Of a stretch of DNA of 64,000 nucleotides, positions 48,996 through 60,188 are shown in pieces. Position 1 is the first letter of the stretch, and every line of letters starts with the position of its first letter. Source of the DNA: Miltoncostaea sp050250915 (GTDB lineage Bacteria; Actinomycetota; Thermoleophilia; Miltoncostaeales; Miltoncostaeaceae); the NCBI GenBank assembly GCA_050250915.1, contig JBFWNT010000020.1, positions 1 through 64,000 of the forward strand. The letters run 5' to 3'. The translations under genes and the position numbers were made by a program. The notes below the pieces were generated by a model. The model did no database searches, was not told where the DNA came from, and worked only from the letters and a program-made list of their open reading frames with translations.

Positions 48996-50183
48996 TCAGG
49001 GAAGGAGGGGCGCCACCGCATCGAGGATCCGGCCGGCGCAGGCCTCCTTGGTCATGCGCGGGAGGGTCTCCTCCCCGTCCGGGCCGATGATCGTGATCTC
49101 GTTCTCGGCCGAGCCGAACCCGATCCCGTCGACCGAGACGTCGTTGTGCACGATGAGATCCAGCCGCTTGCGGACGCGCTTGTCGCGGGCGCGGGCCAGG
49201 CCCGCGGCGCCGTGCTCGGCGGCGAAGCCCACCACCACCTGCCCGTTCCTTTGGCCGGCGAGGTCGGAGAGGATGTCCGCCGTCGGCTCCAGGTCCAGGT
49301 GCAGACCGCCCCCGGCGGACTTGTCGATCTTCCCCTCCAGGGCCTCGCCCGGCCGGAAGTCGGCGACGGCCGCCGCCATCACCAGCACGTCGCACGCCGG
49401 GAACGCGTCGAGGGCGGCGGCGTGCAGCTCGGCCGCCGTCGGGGCGTCGACGTAGCGGACGTCCGGGTGCCGCGGCAGGTCGACGTTCGACGCCAGCACC
49501 GTGACCTCGGCGCCGCGGCGGCGCGCCTCCTCGGCCACCGCCCACCCCATCCGCCCGCTGGAGCGGTTGCCCACGTAGCGGACCGGGTCGATCGGCTCGC
49601 GGGTGCCGCCCGCGCTCACCAGCACGCGGCGGCCCGCCAGCGACCCCGCGCCCTCCAGCCGGGCCTCGGCGGCGTCGGCGATCCCCGAGGGCTCGGCCAG
49701 ACGGCCGACGCCCACCTCGCCGTCGGCCAGCAGGCCCGACCCGGGCTCGACCACGCCGACGCCGCGGCCGCGGAGGGTCGCGAGGTTGGCGGCGGTGGCC
49801 GGGTGCAGCCACATGCGCGTGTTCATGGCGGGCGCGATCAGCACCGGCCCGTCGAACGCCAGGTGCACCGACCCGAGCAGGCCGTCGCCCAGGCCGGCGG
49901 CCATGCGGGCGATCGTGTTGGCCGACGCGGGGCACACGAGCAGCAGGTCGTGGCCGCGGGCGAGCTCCAGGTGGTCGTAGCCGGCGCGGTCCTCGGGGCC
50001 GAACAGGCGGGTGCCGACCGGCCGGCCGGAGAGGGCCGCGAAGGTGGCGGGCCCCACGAACCGCTGCGCCGACGCCGTCATGACCACGGTCACGCCGTGG
50101 CCGCGTCGCTGGAGGATGCGGAGGACGTCGACCGACTTGTAGGCGGCGATGCCGCCCGAGACCCCCAGCAGGATCTCAGCCAC
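48996..50183 (-). CDS. coaBC: Phosphopantothenoylcysteine synthetase/decarboxylase
   Basis: Makes 4'-phosphopantetheine in CoA synthesis. The CoaC half has ILLGVSGGIAAYKSVDVLR, LLLVCPASANTIARMAAGLGD and LIAPAMNTRMW. The CoaB half has VSAGGTREPIDPVRYVGNRSSGRMG, DVLVMAAAVADFRP and VVGFAAEHG. 395 residues. It overlaps gmk by 8 bp; rpoZ, which often sits between them, is not here. About 575 bp of repeat-rich DNA follow its stop. Confidence 0.96.
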   Translation of the reverse strand: MAEILLGVSGGIAAYKSVDVLRILQRRGHGVTVVMTASAQRFVGPATFAALSGRPVGTRLFGPEDRAGYDHLELARGHDLLLVCPASANTIARMAAGLGDGLLGSVHLAFDGPVLIAPAMNTRMWLHPATAANLATLRGRGVGVVEPGSGLLADGEVGVGRLAEPSGIADAAEARLEGAGSLAGRRVLVSAGGTREPIDPVRYVGNRSSGRMGWAVAEEARRRGAEVTVLASNVDLPRHPDVRYVDAPTAAELHAAALDAFPACDVLVMAAAVADFRPGEALEGKIDKSAGGGLHLDLEPTADILSDLAGQRNGQVVVGFAAEHGAAGLARARDKRVRKRLDLIVHNDVSVDGIGFGSAENEITIIGPDGEETLPRMTKEACAGRILDAVAPLLP

Positions 50184-50736
50184 GCGCGGCCGCCACTCCG
50201 GTCACGCGCGCGACGAGGTCGGCGAACTCCTCGGTCGCCTTCTCGCGGTCGCCGTTGACCACCCGGTGGTCGAACTCGTCCATCGCCTCCAGCTCGACGC
50301 GGCTGGTCTCGAGGCGTGCGGCGATCTCGTCCTCGGTGTCGGTGCCGCGGTGCTCCAGCCGGTCGGCGAGCTCGTCGAGCGACGGCGGCACGATGAAGAT
50401 CGACACCGCCCCCGGGATCGTCCCCCGCACGGCGCGTGCACCCGCCAGCTCGATCTCCACGACGGGCGACCGTCCGCCTGCCTGGATGCGGTCGATCTCG
50501 GAGCGGAGCGTCCCGTACCGGTTCCCCGCGTACGTCACGTGCTCCAGGAAGTCCCCGGCACGGACGCGCCGCTCGAAGTCGCCGGCGCCCAGGAAGTAGT
50601 ACTCGCGGCCGTCGCGCTCACCGGGCCGCGCGCGGCGGGTGGTGGCGGAGACGGCGACCTCGAGGTTCGGGAACCGGGGAAGGATCGCTGAGATCAGCGT
50701 GCCCTTCCCCGCTCCCGACGGTCCCGAGACGATGAT
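50176..50736 (-). CDS. gmk: Guanylate kinase
   Basis: Gmk phosphorylates GMP to GDP. The P-loop IIVSGPSGAGKGTLISAIL opens the protein, followed by VAVSATTRRARPGERDGREYYFL (GMP-binding region), FLEHVTYAGNRYGTL and VVNGDREKATEEF. The frame has no ATG, GTG or TTG between an upstream stop inside mihF and the P-loop. Candidates are ATC at 50736 (giving the usual M-I-V-S-G opening, 186 residues) or GTA at 50757, overlapping the mihF stop as GTAG. I used the first. Translation may depend on coupling with mihF. Confidence 0.88.
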   Translation of the reverse strand: MIVSGPSGAGKGTLISAILPRFPNLEVAVSATTRRARPGERDGREYYFLGAGDFERRVRAGDFLEHVTYAGNRYGTLRSEIDRIQAGGRSPVVEIELAGARAVRGTIPGAVSIFIVPPSLDELADRLEHRGTDTEDEIAARLETSRVELEAMDEFDHRVVNGDREKATEEFADLVARVTGVAAARG

Positions 50737-50753
50737 GACGCGAGGTCGCGTCG

Positions 50754-51089
50754 CTACCGCTGCAGCAGCTCCAGCAGCTCCGAGCGCTGTCGGTCCGACA
50801 GGCCCCCGATCGTCTTCCCCTGCGATATGCGGCAGGTGTTCAGGAATCTGGTCGCCTTGACCTTGCCGTACTTCGGAACGGCCATCAGCATGTCAAACAC
50901 CTTGGCCGTCAGCACGTAGTCCGGAGGCTGGGCGATCACGGTCCGTATCGACGTCGTCCCGCTCTTCAGGTCCTTCTTGAGCTGAGCCCTGCGGGAACGA
51001 ATCTCGTTCGCCCGGCGGAGGGCCTCCATACGCTGATCGAGCGAGCGCTCGGGCGCCTGGGATTGGGGCTTCGGTGTGGTGGTCGCCAT
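50754..51089 (-). CDS. mihF: Actinobacterial integration host factor (mIHF-type)
   Basis: A 111-residue nucleoid protein of the mIHF family, unrelated to alpha/beta IHF. The helix-two-turn-helix core is VIAQPPDYVLTAKVFDML and VPKYGKVKATRFLNTCRISQ, ending GKTIGGLSDRQRSELLELLQR. It bends DNA and compacts the nucleoid. Its place before gmk is the usual actinobacterial one. The ATG at 51089 has no Shine-Dalgarno but follows a strong promoter by 9 nt. Confidence 0.93.
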   Translation of the reverse strand: MATTTPKPQSQAPERSLDQRMEALRRANEIRSRRAQLKKDLKSGTTSIRTVIAQPPDYVLTAKVFDMLMAVPKYGKVKATRFLNTCRISQGKTIGGLSDRQRSELLELLQR

Positions 51090-51098
51090 CGCCGGGCC

Positions 51099-51128
51099 AT
51101 CATAGGTTCGCGTCGGAGGCTCTGGCAA
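51099..51128 (-). promoter_or_regulatory. Strong sigma-70-type promoter of mihF
   Basis: TTGCCA at 51128-51123 and TATGAT at 51104-51099, with 18-bp spacing, each match the consensus at five of six positions. The start codon is 9 nt further on, so the mRNA is leaderless or nearly so. This is the best full -35/-10 promoter I found in the window. It allows mihF-gmk-coaBC to be transcribed apart from carB. Confidence 0.75.
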
Positions 51129-51224
51129 GGTGACGTTTGCAGCCGTTTTACGGCGTTTTCACGCTTGTTGCAGGCGAAGATGTCACGGGCCTGTGACCAC
51201 GTGTCATCGGCCTCAACCTGAGCC

Positions 51225-54448
<3,224 letters not shown>

Positions 54449-54449
<1 letters not shown>

Positions 54450-55525
54450 CAGCGGCCCCCGATCCCGGCGACGAACTCGCGGAACATGTAGCGGGCGTCG
54501 TGCGGCCCGGGGCTCGCCTCCGGGTGGTACTGCACGGAGAAGGCGCGCAGCTCGGGTGCGGCGATGCCCTCCACCGAGCCGTCGAACAGGCTGGTGCGCG
54601 TGACCTCGACGCCGTCGGGGAGGTCGTCGGCCACGACGGCGTAGCCGTGGTTCTGGACGGTGATCTCCACCCGGCCGTCGTCGGTGCGGCGCACCGGGTG
54701 GTTGGCGCCCCGGTGGCCGAACGCGAGCTTCTCGGTGCGCAGCCCCAGCGCGTGGGACAGGAGCTGGTGGCCCAGGCAGATGCCGAACACCGGAACCGTC
54801 CCGAGCAGGCCGCCGACCGTGTCGATCACGCCGGTCACGGCCGCCGGATCCCCGGGTCCGTTGGACAGGAACACCCCGTCGGGGCCGCGGGCCAGCACCT
54901 CGTCGGCCGTGACCCCGGCGGGGACCACGTCCAGCCGGCAGCCGGCTCCGGCGAGACCCTGGCCGATGCTCTCCTTCATGCCGCAGTCGATGGCGACCAC
55001 CAGCGGCCCGTCGGACCCCAGCCGCCGCGGGGCGGCCGCCGCCTGGGTGGCCAGGTCGCGGCCGTCCAGCACCGGGTGCTCCCGCACCAGCGCCAGCAGC
55101 TCCTCGGCGCCCAGCTCGGTCGACACGCCGCCGCGCATGGCGCCGCGGTCGCGCAGGTGCCGCACCAGGCGCCGGGTGTCCACGTCCTCCACCGCCACCA
55201 CGCCGCGCTCGACCAGCCACGTCCGCCAGCCGGTCGGGCCGCCGGTCCCCGGCGCGTCTCCGGCGCAGGCCATGACCACGGCCCCCGGCCACGGGCGGTC
55301 GCTCTCGTCGTGCCCGGCCCCCGCGCCGTAGTTGCCGATCATCGGCGCCGTGAAGCAGAGGATCTGCCCGAGGTACGACGGGTCGGTGACGGCCTCCTGG
55401 TAGCCGGTCATCCCGGTGGTGAAGACCATCTCGCCGAGCGCGGTGCCCGGCGCCCCGGCGGAGGCGGCCGGCAGCACCAGCCCGTCCTCCAGGACCACGA
55501 CGGCCTGCGTGGTGCCTGGGCTCAT
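54449..55525 (-). CDS. carA: Carbamoyl-phosphate synthase small subunit
   Basis: CarA supplies ammonia from glutamine. The class I amidotransferase triad is visible: Cys in VFGICLGHQLLSHALG, His and Glu in FSVQYHPEASPGPHD. The N-terminal domain has GEMVFTTGMTGYQEAVTDPSYLGQ. It has 358 residues. The ATG at 55525 overlaps the stop of the isochorismatase-like gene by 4 bp. Confidence 0.96.
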
Positions 55526-56097
55526 CGAACCATCTTCGAGATGGCCTTGAACTCGTCCGTGCCGGCGACCTCGAGCAGCTCGAAGAGCGCCATCTCCGCC
55601 GAGGTCACGTGGGCGCCGGCGGCGGCCATCTTCTCCAGGCCGGCGGCCTTGTTGGATGGCGCGCGCGACGACACCGCGTCGGCCGCGACGTGCACCGTGT
55701 GGCCGCGGGCGATCAGGTCGTGGACCGTCTGGTTGACGCACACGTGGGTCTCGATGCCGCACACCACCCAGGTGGAGCAGCCGGCGTCGGCGAGCTGCTG
55801 GTCGAAGGCCTCGACCCCGCACGCCGAGAACCGCAGCTTCTCGACCGGCTCGGTGCCCTCGGGGAACCGCTCGGCCAGCTCCTCGACGGTGTGGCCGAGG
55901 CCCTTCGTGTACTGCTCGCTGACCAGCACCGGCCGCCCGAGGGCCCCGAAGCCGGCGGCGAGGATGCCGCAGTTGCGGACGGTCTCGTCGAAGTGGTCGA
56001 TGACGGGGCGGAACGCCTCCTGCACGTCCACCACGATCAGGCCGGTGTCGTCCCGGCGGAGCACCGACGGATGCCGCTCGGTCCTTACGCTCGCCAT
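55522..56097 (-). CDS. Isochorismatase-like cysteine hydrolase within the pyrimidine operon
   Basis: A 191-residue isochorismatase-fold hydrolase with the Asp-Lys-Cys triad: D in GLIVVDVQEAFRPV, K in EPVEKLRFSACG, C in VCGIETHVCVNQTVHDL. It is most like the YcaC group. Relatives hydrolyse nicotinamide, ureidoacrylate, carbamoyl compounds and other amides. It overlaps pyrC by 13 bp and carA by 4 bp, so it is tightly embedded between two pyrimidine genes. That suggests, but does not prove, an amide substrate linked to carbamoyl phosphate or pyrimidine catabolism. Confidence 0.88.
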   Translation of the reverse strand: MASVRTERHPSVLRRDDTGLIVVDVQEAFRPVIDHFDETVRNCGILAAGFGALGRPVLVSEQYTKGLGHTVEELAERFPEGTEPVEKLRFSACGVEAFDQQLADAGCSTWVVCGIETHVCVNQTVHDLIARGHTVHVAADAVSSRAPSNKAAGLEKMAAAGAHVTSAEMALFELLEVAGTDEFKAISKMVR

Positions 56098-57383
56098 GCG
56101 ATCTGCCCTCCCGCGATCGTGAGCGCCACCCGGCCGTGGAGGGTCTCCCCCGTCCACGCCGAGTTGCGCGACTTGCTCCGGAAGCCCCCCTCGCCCACCG
56201 TCACCTCGGCGTCGGGATCGATGAGGGCCAGGTCGGCCACCGCGCCGTCCGCCAGCGTCGGCGCCGGCAGCCCGAGGACCGCCGCCGCGTCGGCGCCCAT
56301 CCGCCGCACCAGCGTCTCGAGCGGCAGCGCACCGGTCCGCACCAGATGCGTGTTGCAGACGGCGAACGCGGTCTCGAGCCCGGTGATGCCGAAGGGGGCC
56401 TCCTCGAAGGGGACCTCCTTCTCGTCGGCGTCGTGCGGGGCGTGATCGGTGGCCACGCAGTCCAGGGTTCCCTCCCGGAGGGCCGCGATCAACGCCTGGC
56501 GGTCGCTCTCCTCGCGCAGCGGCGGGTTCATCTTGTGGCGGCTCGGGTCGAGCGACCGCACCGCCTCGTCGGTGAGCGTGAGGTGGTGGGGGGTGACCTC
56601 GCCGGTGATCCGCACGCCGCGCGCCTTGGCGCGGCGGATCTCCTCGGCCGTCTCGACGGCGGAGACGTGGCAGATGTGGATCCACCCGTCCTCGTACTCG
56701 GCCAGCGCGGCGTCGCGGGCCACGGCGACGCTCTCGGAGATGGAGGGGATCCCCTCCAGCCCCAGGCGGCTGGCGACGGCCCCCTCGTGCATCACGCCCT
56801 TGCCGGACAGCGTGGGGTCCTCCTCGTGCAGCACCAGCGGGAGGCCGGTGATCCGCTGGTACTGGAGGGCGCGCCGCATCACGCGGGCGTCGGCGACGGG
56901 GTGGCCGTCGTCGCTGAACCCGACGGCGCCGAGCTCGGCCAGCTCCGCCTGCTCGGTCAGCTCCGCGCCCTTCTGTCCGACGGTGATCGCGGCGAGGAAG
57001 CCGACCCGGATGACGGCCTCCTCCCGGGCCCGGTCGAGGAGGGTCCCGAGGATGGCCGCGGAGTCCACGACCGGCGAGGTGTTGGGCATGGCCACGATGG
57101 TCACGAACCCGCCCGCCGCGGCGGCGAGGCTGCCGGTGGCGATGTCCTCGAGGTCCTCCCGCCCGGGGGTGCGCAGGTGGACGTGCGGGTCGACGAAGCC
57201 GGGGACCGCGATCATCCCGTCGGCGTCGATCACCTCCAGGCCGTCGGGGTCGCCGCCGACGACGCCGTCGCGGATGACCAGGTCGCGCACCTCGTCGATC
57301 CCGGCGGCGGGGTCCAACACGCGCGCTCCGCGCACGACGATGTCCGCCCCGGGGCCGGGGCGCTGGGGGAGCTTGGGCGGCAC
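56085..57383 (-). CDS. pyrC: Dihydroorotase
   Basis: Type I dihydroorotase, which closes carbamoyl aspartate to dihydroorotate. The metal motif is GFVDPHVHLRTPGREDLEDI. Other signatures are FSDDGHPVADARVMRRAL, HICHVSAVETAEEIR, HKMNPPLREESDR and ATDHAPHDADEKEVPFEEAPFG. It has 432 residues. It lies 163 bp from pyrB, an unusually wide gap for this operon, which holds a long imperfect palindrome. Confidence 0.96.
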   Translation of the reverse strand: MPPKLPQRPGPGADIVVRGARVLDPAAGIDEVRDLVIRDGVVGGDPDGLEVIDADGMIAVPGFVDPHVHLRTPGREDLEDIATGSLAAAAGGFVTIVAMPNTSPVVDSAAILGTLLDRAREEAVIRVGFLAAITVGQKGAELTEQAELAELGAVGFSDDGHPVADARVMRRALQYQRITGLPLVLHEEDPTLSGKGVMHEGAVASRLGLEGIPSISESVAVARDAALAEYEDGWIHICHVSAVETAEEIRRAKARGVRITGEVTPHHLTLTDEAVRSLDPSRHKMNPPLREESDRQALIAALREGTLDCVATDHAPHDADEKEVPFEEAPFGITGLETAFAVCNTHLVRTGALPLETLVRRMGADAAAVLGLPAPTLADGAVADLALIDPDAEVTVGEGGFRSKSRNSAWTGETLHGRVALTIAGGQIAWRA

Positions 57384-57410
57384 TAGTGGCTCCTGGCGTC
57401 GGGTCGCATT

Positions 57411-57523
57411 GTCTTTCCCGAGCGAATCGCAAGCGAGGCAAGGACGCAGGGAAGGCCGATAGCGGTGTTCCTATCGGTCCTCCCGAGGACGCCGCGTCGC
57501 GCCGCGATGCAGCCGGGAAAGAC
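57411..57523. repeat. 113-bp imperfect palindrome between pyrB and pyrC
   Basis: The ends GTCTTTCCCG (57411-57420) and CGGGAAAGAC (57514-57523) are exact reverse complements. The centre GGGAAGGCCGATAG (57449-57462) pairs with CTATCGGTCCTCCC (57471-57484) with two mismatches around an 8-base loop. ATCGC/GCGAT matches add a middle stem. As RNA it would be a long, bulged hairpin; as DNA it looks like a small palindromic insertion. It sits in the only large gap of the pyr operon. I cannot match it to a known RNA family. Confidence 0.75.
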
Positions 57524-57546
57524 CTGCGAGTCGGCGGCGGGGGCCA

Positions 57547-58503
57547 CTAGACGGCGACTGCCGTGATCGGAGCTTCGGCCGGCTCGCTGGCGCCGGTGGG
57601 CCCGGCGAGCAGGTCGTAGAGCACCGCCATCCGGACGACCATGCCGTTGGCGGCCTGGCGCTCGATGAGCGTCTTCGGGTCGTCGGCGAGCTCGCCGGAG
57701 ATCTCCACGCCGCGGTTGATGGGCCCGGCGTGCATGACGCGCTGGCCCGGCTTGAGGCGGCTGTGGTTGACCCCGTAGGTCATCGCGTACTCGCGCAACG
57801 AGGGGACGAAGCCGCCGGGCCCCATCCGCTCCAGCTGCATCCGCAGGACGTAGACGACGTCGGCGTCGGCGATGTCGCGGATGTCGGTGGAGGCGCGCAC
57901 GCCGAGCGCCTGCTCCGCGTCGCGGGGGATCAGGGTGGGCGGGGCGATCAGGCTCACCTCGGCGCCCATGGCCTGGAAGCCGCGGATGCCGGAGCGCGCG
58001 ACCCGCGAGTGGGCGACGTCGCCGACGAAGGCGATCTGGAGCCCGTCGAGGGGCCCCACCTCGCGCTCGATGGTGTAGAGGTCGAGCAGCGTCTGGGTGG
58101 GGTGCTCGTGCTTGCCGTCGCCGGCGTTGATGACGGCGGCGTCGGTGAAGCGGGCGGCCATCTGGCACGCGCCGACCGACGCGTGGCGGATCACCAGGAC
58201 GTCGGGCGCGTACGCGTTGAGCGTGATGACCGTGTCCTTGAGGGTCTCCCCCTTCTCCACGCTGGAGCCGGAGCCCTTGACGTTGACGACGTCGGCGGAG
58301 AGGCGCTTGCCGGCCAGCTCGAACGACGTCGAGGTGCGCGTGGAGGCCTCGAAGAACATGTTGATGATCGTGCGGCCCCGCAGGGTCGGCACCTTCTTGA
58401 TGTCGCGCTCCATGACCTCGGCGAAGCGGTTGCCGACGCGCAGGATGCGCGCGATCTCGGCGCGGTCGAGGTCGTCGATGGTCAGCAGGGACCGGCGACT
58501 CAC
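57547..58503 (-). CDS. pyrB: Aspartate carbamoyltransferase
   Basis: Catalytic chain joining carbamoyl phosphate to aspartate. Signatures are FFEASTRTSTSFELAGKRL, VKGSGSSVEKGETLKDT, IRHASVGACQMAARF, GDGKHEHPTQTLLDLYTIE and MHAGPINRGVEIS. It has 318 residues. There is no pyrI in the window. The GTG start at 58503 overlaps the pyrR stop (GTGA), so the two are coupled. Confidence 0.97.
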   Translation of the reverse strand: MSRRSLLTIDDLDRAEIARILRVGNRFAEVMERDIKKVPTLRGRTIINMFFEASTRTSTSFELAGKRLSADVVNVKGSGSSVEKGETLKDTVITLNAYAPDVLVIRHASVGACQMAARFTDAAVINAGDGKHEHPTQTLLDLYTIEREVGPLDGLQIAFVGDVAHSRVARSGIRGFQAMGAEVSLIAPPTLIPRDAEQALGVRASTDIRDIADADVVYVLRMQLERMGPGGFVPSLREYAMTYGVNHSRLKPGQRVMHAGPINRGVEISGELADDPKTLIERQAANGMVVRMAVLYDLLAGPTGASEPAEAPITAVAV

Positions 58504-59054
58504 GGTGTCCTCCTCTCGGGCTCCAGCACCACTTCGTCCACCCCGTCGACCTCGGCGAGGTGGACGCTGACGAACTCGCTGCGGGCGGTGGGCAGGTTCT
58601 TGCCGACGTAGTCGGGGCGGATCGGCAGCTCGCGGTGGCCGCGGTCCACCAGCACGGCCAGCTGCACGGAGGGCGGGCGCCCGTAGTCGAAGATCGCGTC
58701 GATCGCGGCGCGGATGGTGCGGCCGGTGAACAGGACGTCGTCCACCAGGATCACCACCCGGTCGGAGACGTCGAAGTCGAGGACGGTGTCGCCCACCACG
58801 GGGAGCGCGCCGCGGCGGGCGTCCAGCCCGACGTCGTCGCGGTAGAGCGCGATGTCCACGGTGCCGATCGCGGGGCGGGTCCCGGCGAACTCGTCGATGA
58901 GCTCCGCCAGCCGCGCGGCCAGCGGCACGCCGCGGGTGTGGATGCCGACCAGCGCGAGGCGCGACGGGTCGGGGTGCCGCTCCACGATCTCGTGGGCGAT
59001 CCGCGCGATCGTCCGGCGCACCTGGTCGGCGTCGACCAGGACCTTCGTGGCCAC
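58500..59054 (-). CDS. pyrR: PyrR bifunctional pyrimidine regulator / uracil phosphoribosyltransferase
   Basis: The PRPP-binding loop is RVVILVDDVLFTGRTIRAAIDAI, and VGIHTRGVPLAARLAELI is typical of PyrR. It senses UMP/UTP by binding pyr mRNA; in mycobacteria it acts on translation of its own leader. It has 184 residues with a GTG start at 59054. There is no Shine-Dalgarno in front; a 20-codon leader peptide with an excellent one ends 5 nt before the start, so pyrR is probably translated by coupling. Confidence 0.95.
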   Translation of the reverse strand: MATKVLVDADQVRRTIARIAHEIVERHPDPSRLALVGIHTRGVPLAARLAELIDEFAGTRPAIGTVDIALYRDDVGLDARRGALPVVGDTVLDFDVSDRVVILVDDVLFTGRTIRAAIDAIFDYGRPPSVQLAVLVDRGHRELPIRPDYVGKNLPTARSEFVSVHLAEVDGVDEVVLEPERRTP

Positions 59055-59059
59055 CGGGG

Positions 59060-59122
59060 CTAGGTGCGCTGCGGCTGTGCGGAGACGGCCGCCGGCGGAC
59101 CGGCGCAGAGCGCGTGGTGCAT
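59060..59122 (-). CDS. Leader peptide of the pyrR operon (20 codons)
   Basis: ATG at 59122, preceded by AAGGAG with 5-nt spacing, opens 20 codons (MHHALC to PQRT) ending in TAG 5 nt before the pyrR GTG. The frame covers a strong hairpin (CGCCGG-TCCG-CCGGCG). It begins 31 bp after the rnz stop. The excellent Shine-Dalgarno, and its absence before pyrR, suggest that ribosomes enter here and reinitiate at pyrR. PyrR or UMP could act on this leader. I know of no described family. Confidence 0.55.
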   Translation of the reverse strand: MHHALCAGPPAAVSAQPQRT

Positions 59123-59153
59123 CGTCACTCCTTCTCGGCCTCGCGGGACCGGG

Positions 59154-60179
59154 TTAAAGGGTCGTGCCGGGAGGGACGGTAGCAGGTGGCTCCGACACCA
59201 CGTCAGTCGCGCCCTTGCGATCGGCGCCGCCCTTCACGGGATGCACGATCGGGGCGCCCCGCTCCGGGAACGGGACCTCGATCTGGTCGAAGTCGCGGGG
59301 CACGATCACGTCGGGGAACACGGCCTCCGCCTCGGCGCGGACCTCCCGCGGCATGACGCGGCTGGACAGGTGCGTCAGGGCCAGCAGGCCGACGCCGGCC
59401 TCCTTCGCCAGGGCGGCGGCCTCCCGGGCGGTGGAGTGGCGCGTCTCGCGGGCGCGGTCGCGCTCCTCGTCGAGGAACGTGGCCTCGTGCACGAGCAGGT
59501 CGGCTCCGCGGGCGGCCTCCAGGGTGCCGGCGCACGGCTCGGTGTCGCCGGTGATGACGACGGTGCGGCCGCGGCGGGCCTCGCCGAGCACGTCGCCGGG
59601 CCGGACGGTGCGGCCGCCCGCGGTGACCACGTCGCCGCCGCGCTGGAGCACCCCGAAGTCGGGGCCGGGGGTCACGCCCAGGGCGCGGGCGGCGCCGACG
59701 TCGAACGCGCCGGGGCGGTCCTCCTCCACCAGGGCGTACCCCACCGACGGGATCGAGTGGCGGGTGGGGAACGCCCGCACCTCGAAGCCCTCGCCGCGCC
59801 AGGCGGCCGACACCTCGCGCTCGTCGAGCTCCTGGAGCTCCAGGACGAAGGGGGTGCGGCCCACGACGGGGCGCAGCGTCTCCATCAGCCGCGCCAGGCC
59901 GCGGGGGCCGGCCAGGCGCAGCGGCCGCTCGCGCGCCCGCAGGCCGAACGTCTTGAGGATCCCCGGCAGACCCAGGAAGTGGTCGCCGTGGAGGTGGGTG
60001 ATCAAGATCACGTCCAGGTCGACCAGTCCCAGCCCGGAGCGCAGCAGCTGCCGCTGGGTGCCCTCGCCGCAGTCGATGAGCCAGCGCTCGCCGCCGCGGG
60101 CCACCAGCGTCGCGGCGACGCCCCGCGCCGCCGTCGGCACCGAGGCCGCGGTCCCGATGAAGGTGACGTAGAGGTCCAC
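59154..60179 (-). CDS. rnz: Ribonuclease Z-like metallo-beta-lactamase
   Basis: The protein starts MDLYVTFIGTAASVPTAARGVAATLV and has the zinc motif VILITHLHGDHFLGLPGIL. Other ligands lie in TRHSIPSVGYAL, VVITGDTEPC, LLVHEATFLDEERDRA and LALTHLSSR. RNase Z trims tRNA 3' ends. It has 341 residues, including the exosite region. It lies 9 bp after the antiporter gene and just upstream of the pyr leader, so pyr genes may also be reached by read-through. Confidence 0.93.
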   Translation of the reverse strand: MDLYVTFIGTAASVPTAARGVAATLVARGGERWLIDCGEGTQRQLLRSGLGLVDLDVILITHLHGDHFLGLPGILKTFGLRARERPLRLAGPRGLARLMETLRPVVGRTPFVLELQELDEREVSAAWRGEGFEVRAFPTRHSIPSVGYALVEEDRPGAFDVGAARALGVTPGPDFGVLQRGGDVVTAGGRTVRPGDVLGEARRGRTVVITGDTEPCAGTLEAARGADLLVHEATFLDEERDRARETRHSTAREAAALAKEAGVGLLALTHLSSRVMPREVRAEAEAVFPDVIVPRDFDQIEVPFPERGAPIVHPVKGGADRKGATDVVSEPPATVPPGTTL

Positions 60180-60188
60180 GCCGCGATC

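Noticed and set aside
57411..57523. Integron attC site
   Set aside because: Length and palindromy fit, but the conserved RYYYAAC and GTTRRRY ends are absent and no integrase is nearby.
57411..57523. PyrR binding loop
   Set aside because: I could not find the known PyrR recognition sequence, and the element is downstream of pyrB and not at the operon start.
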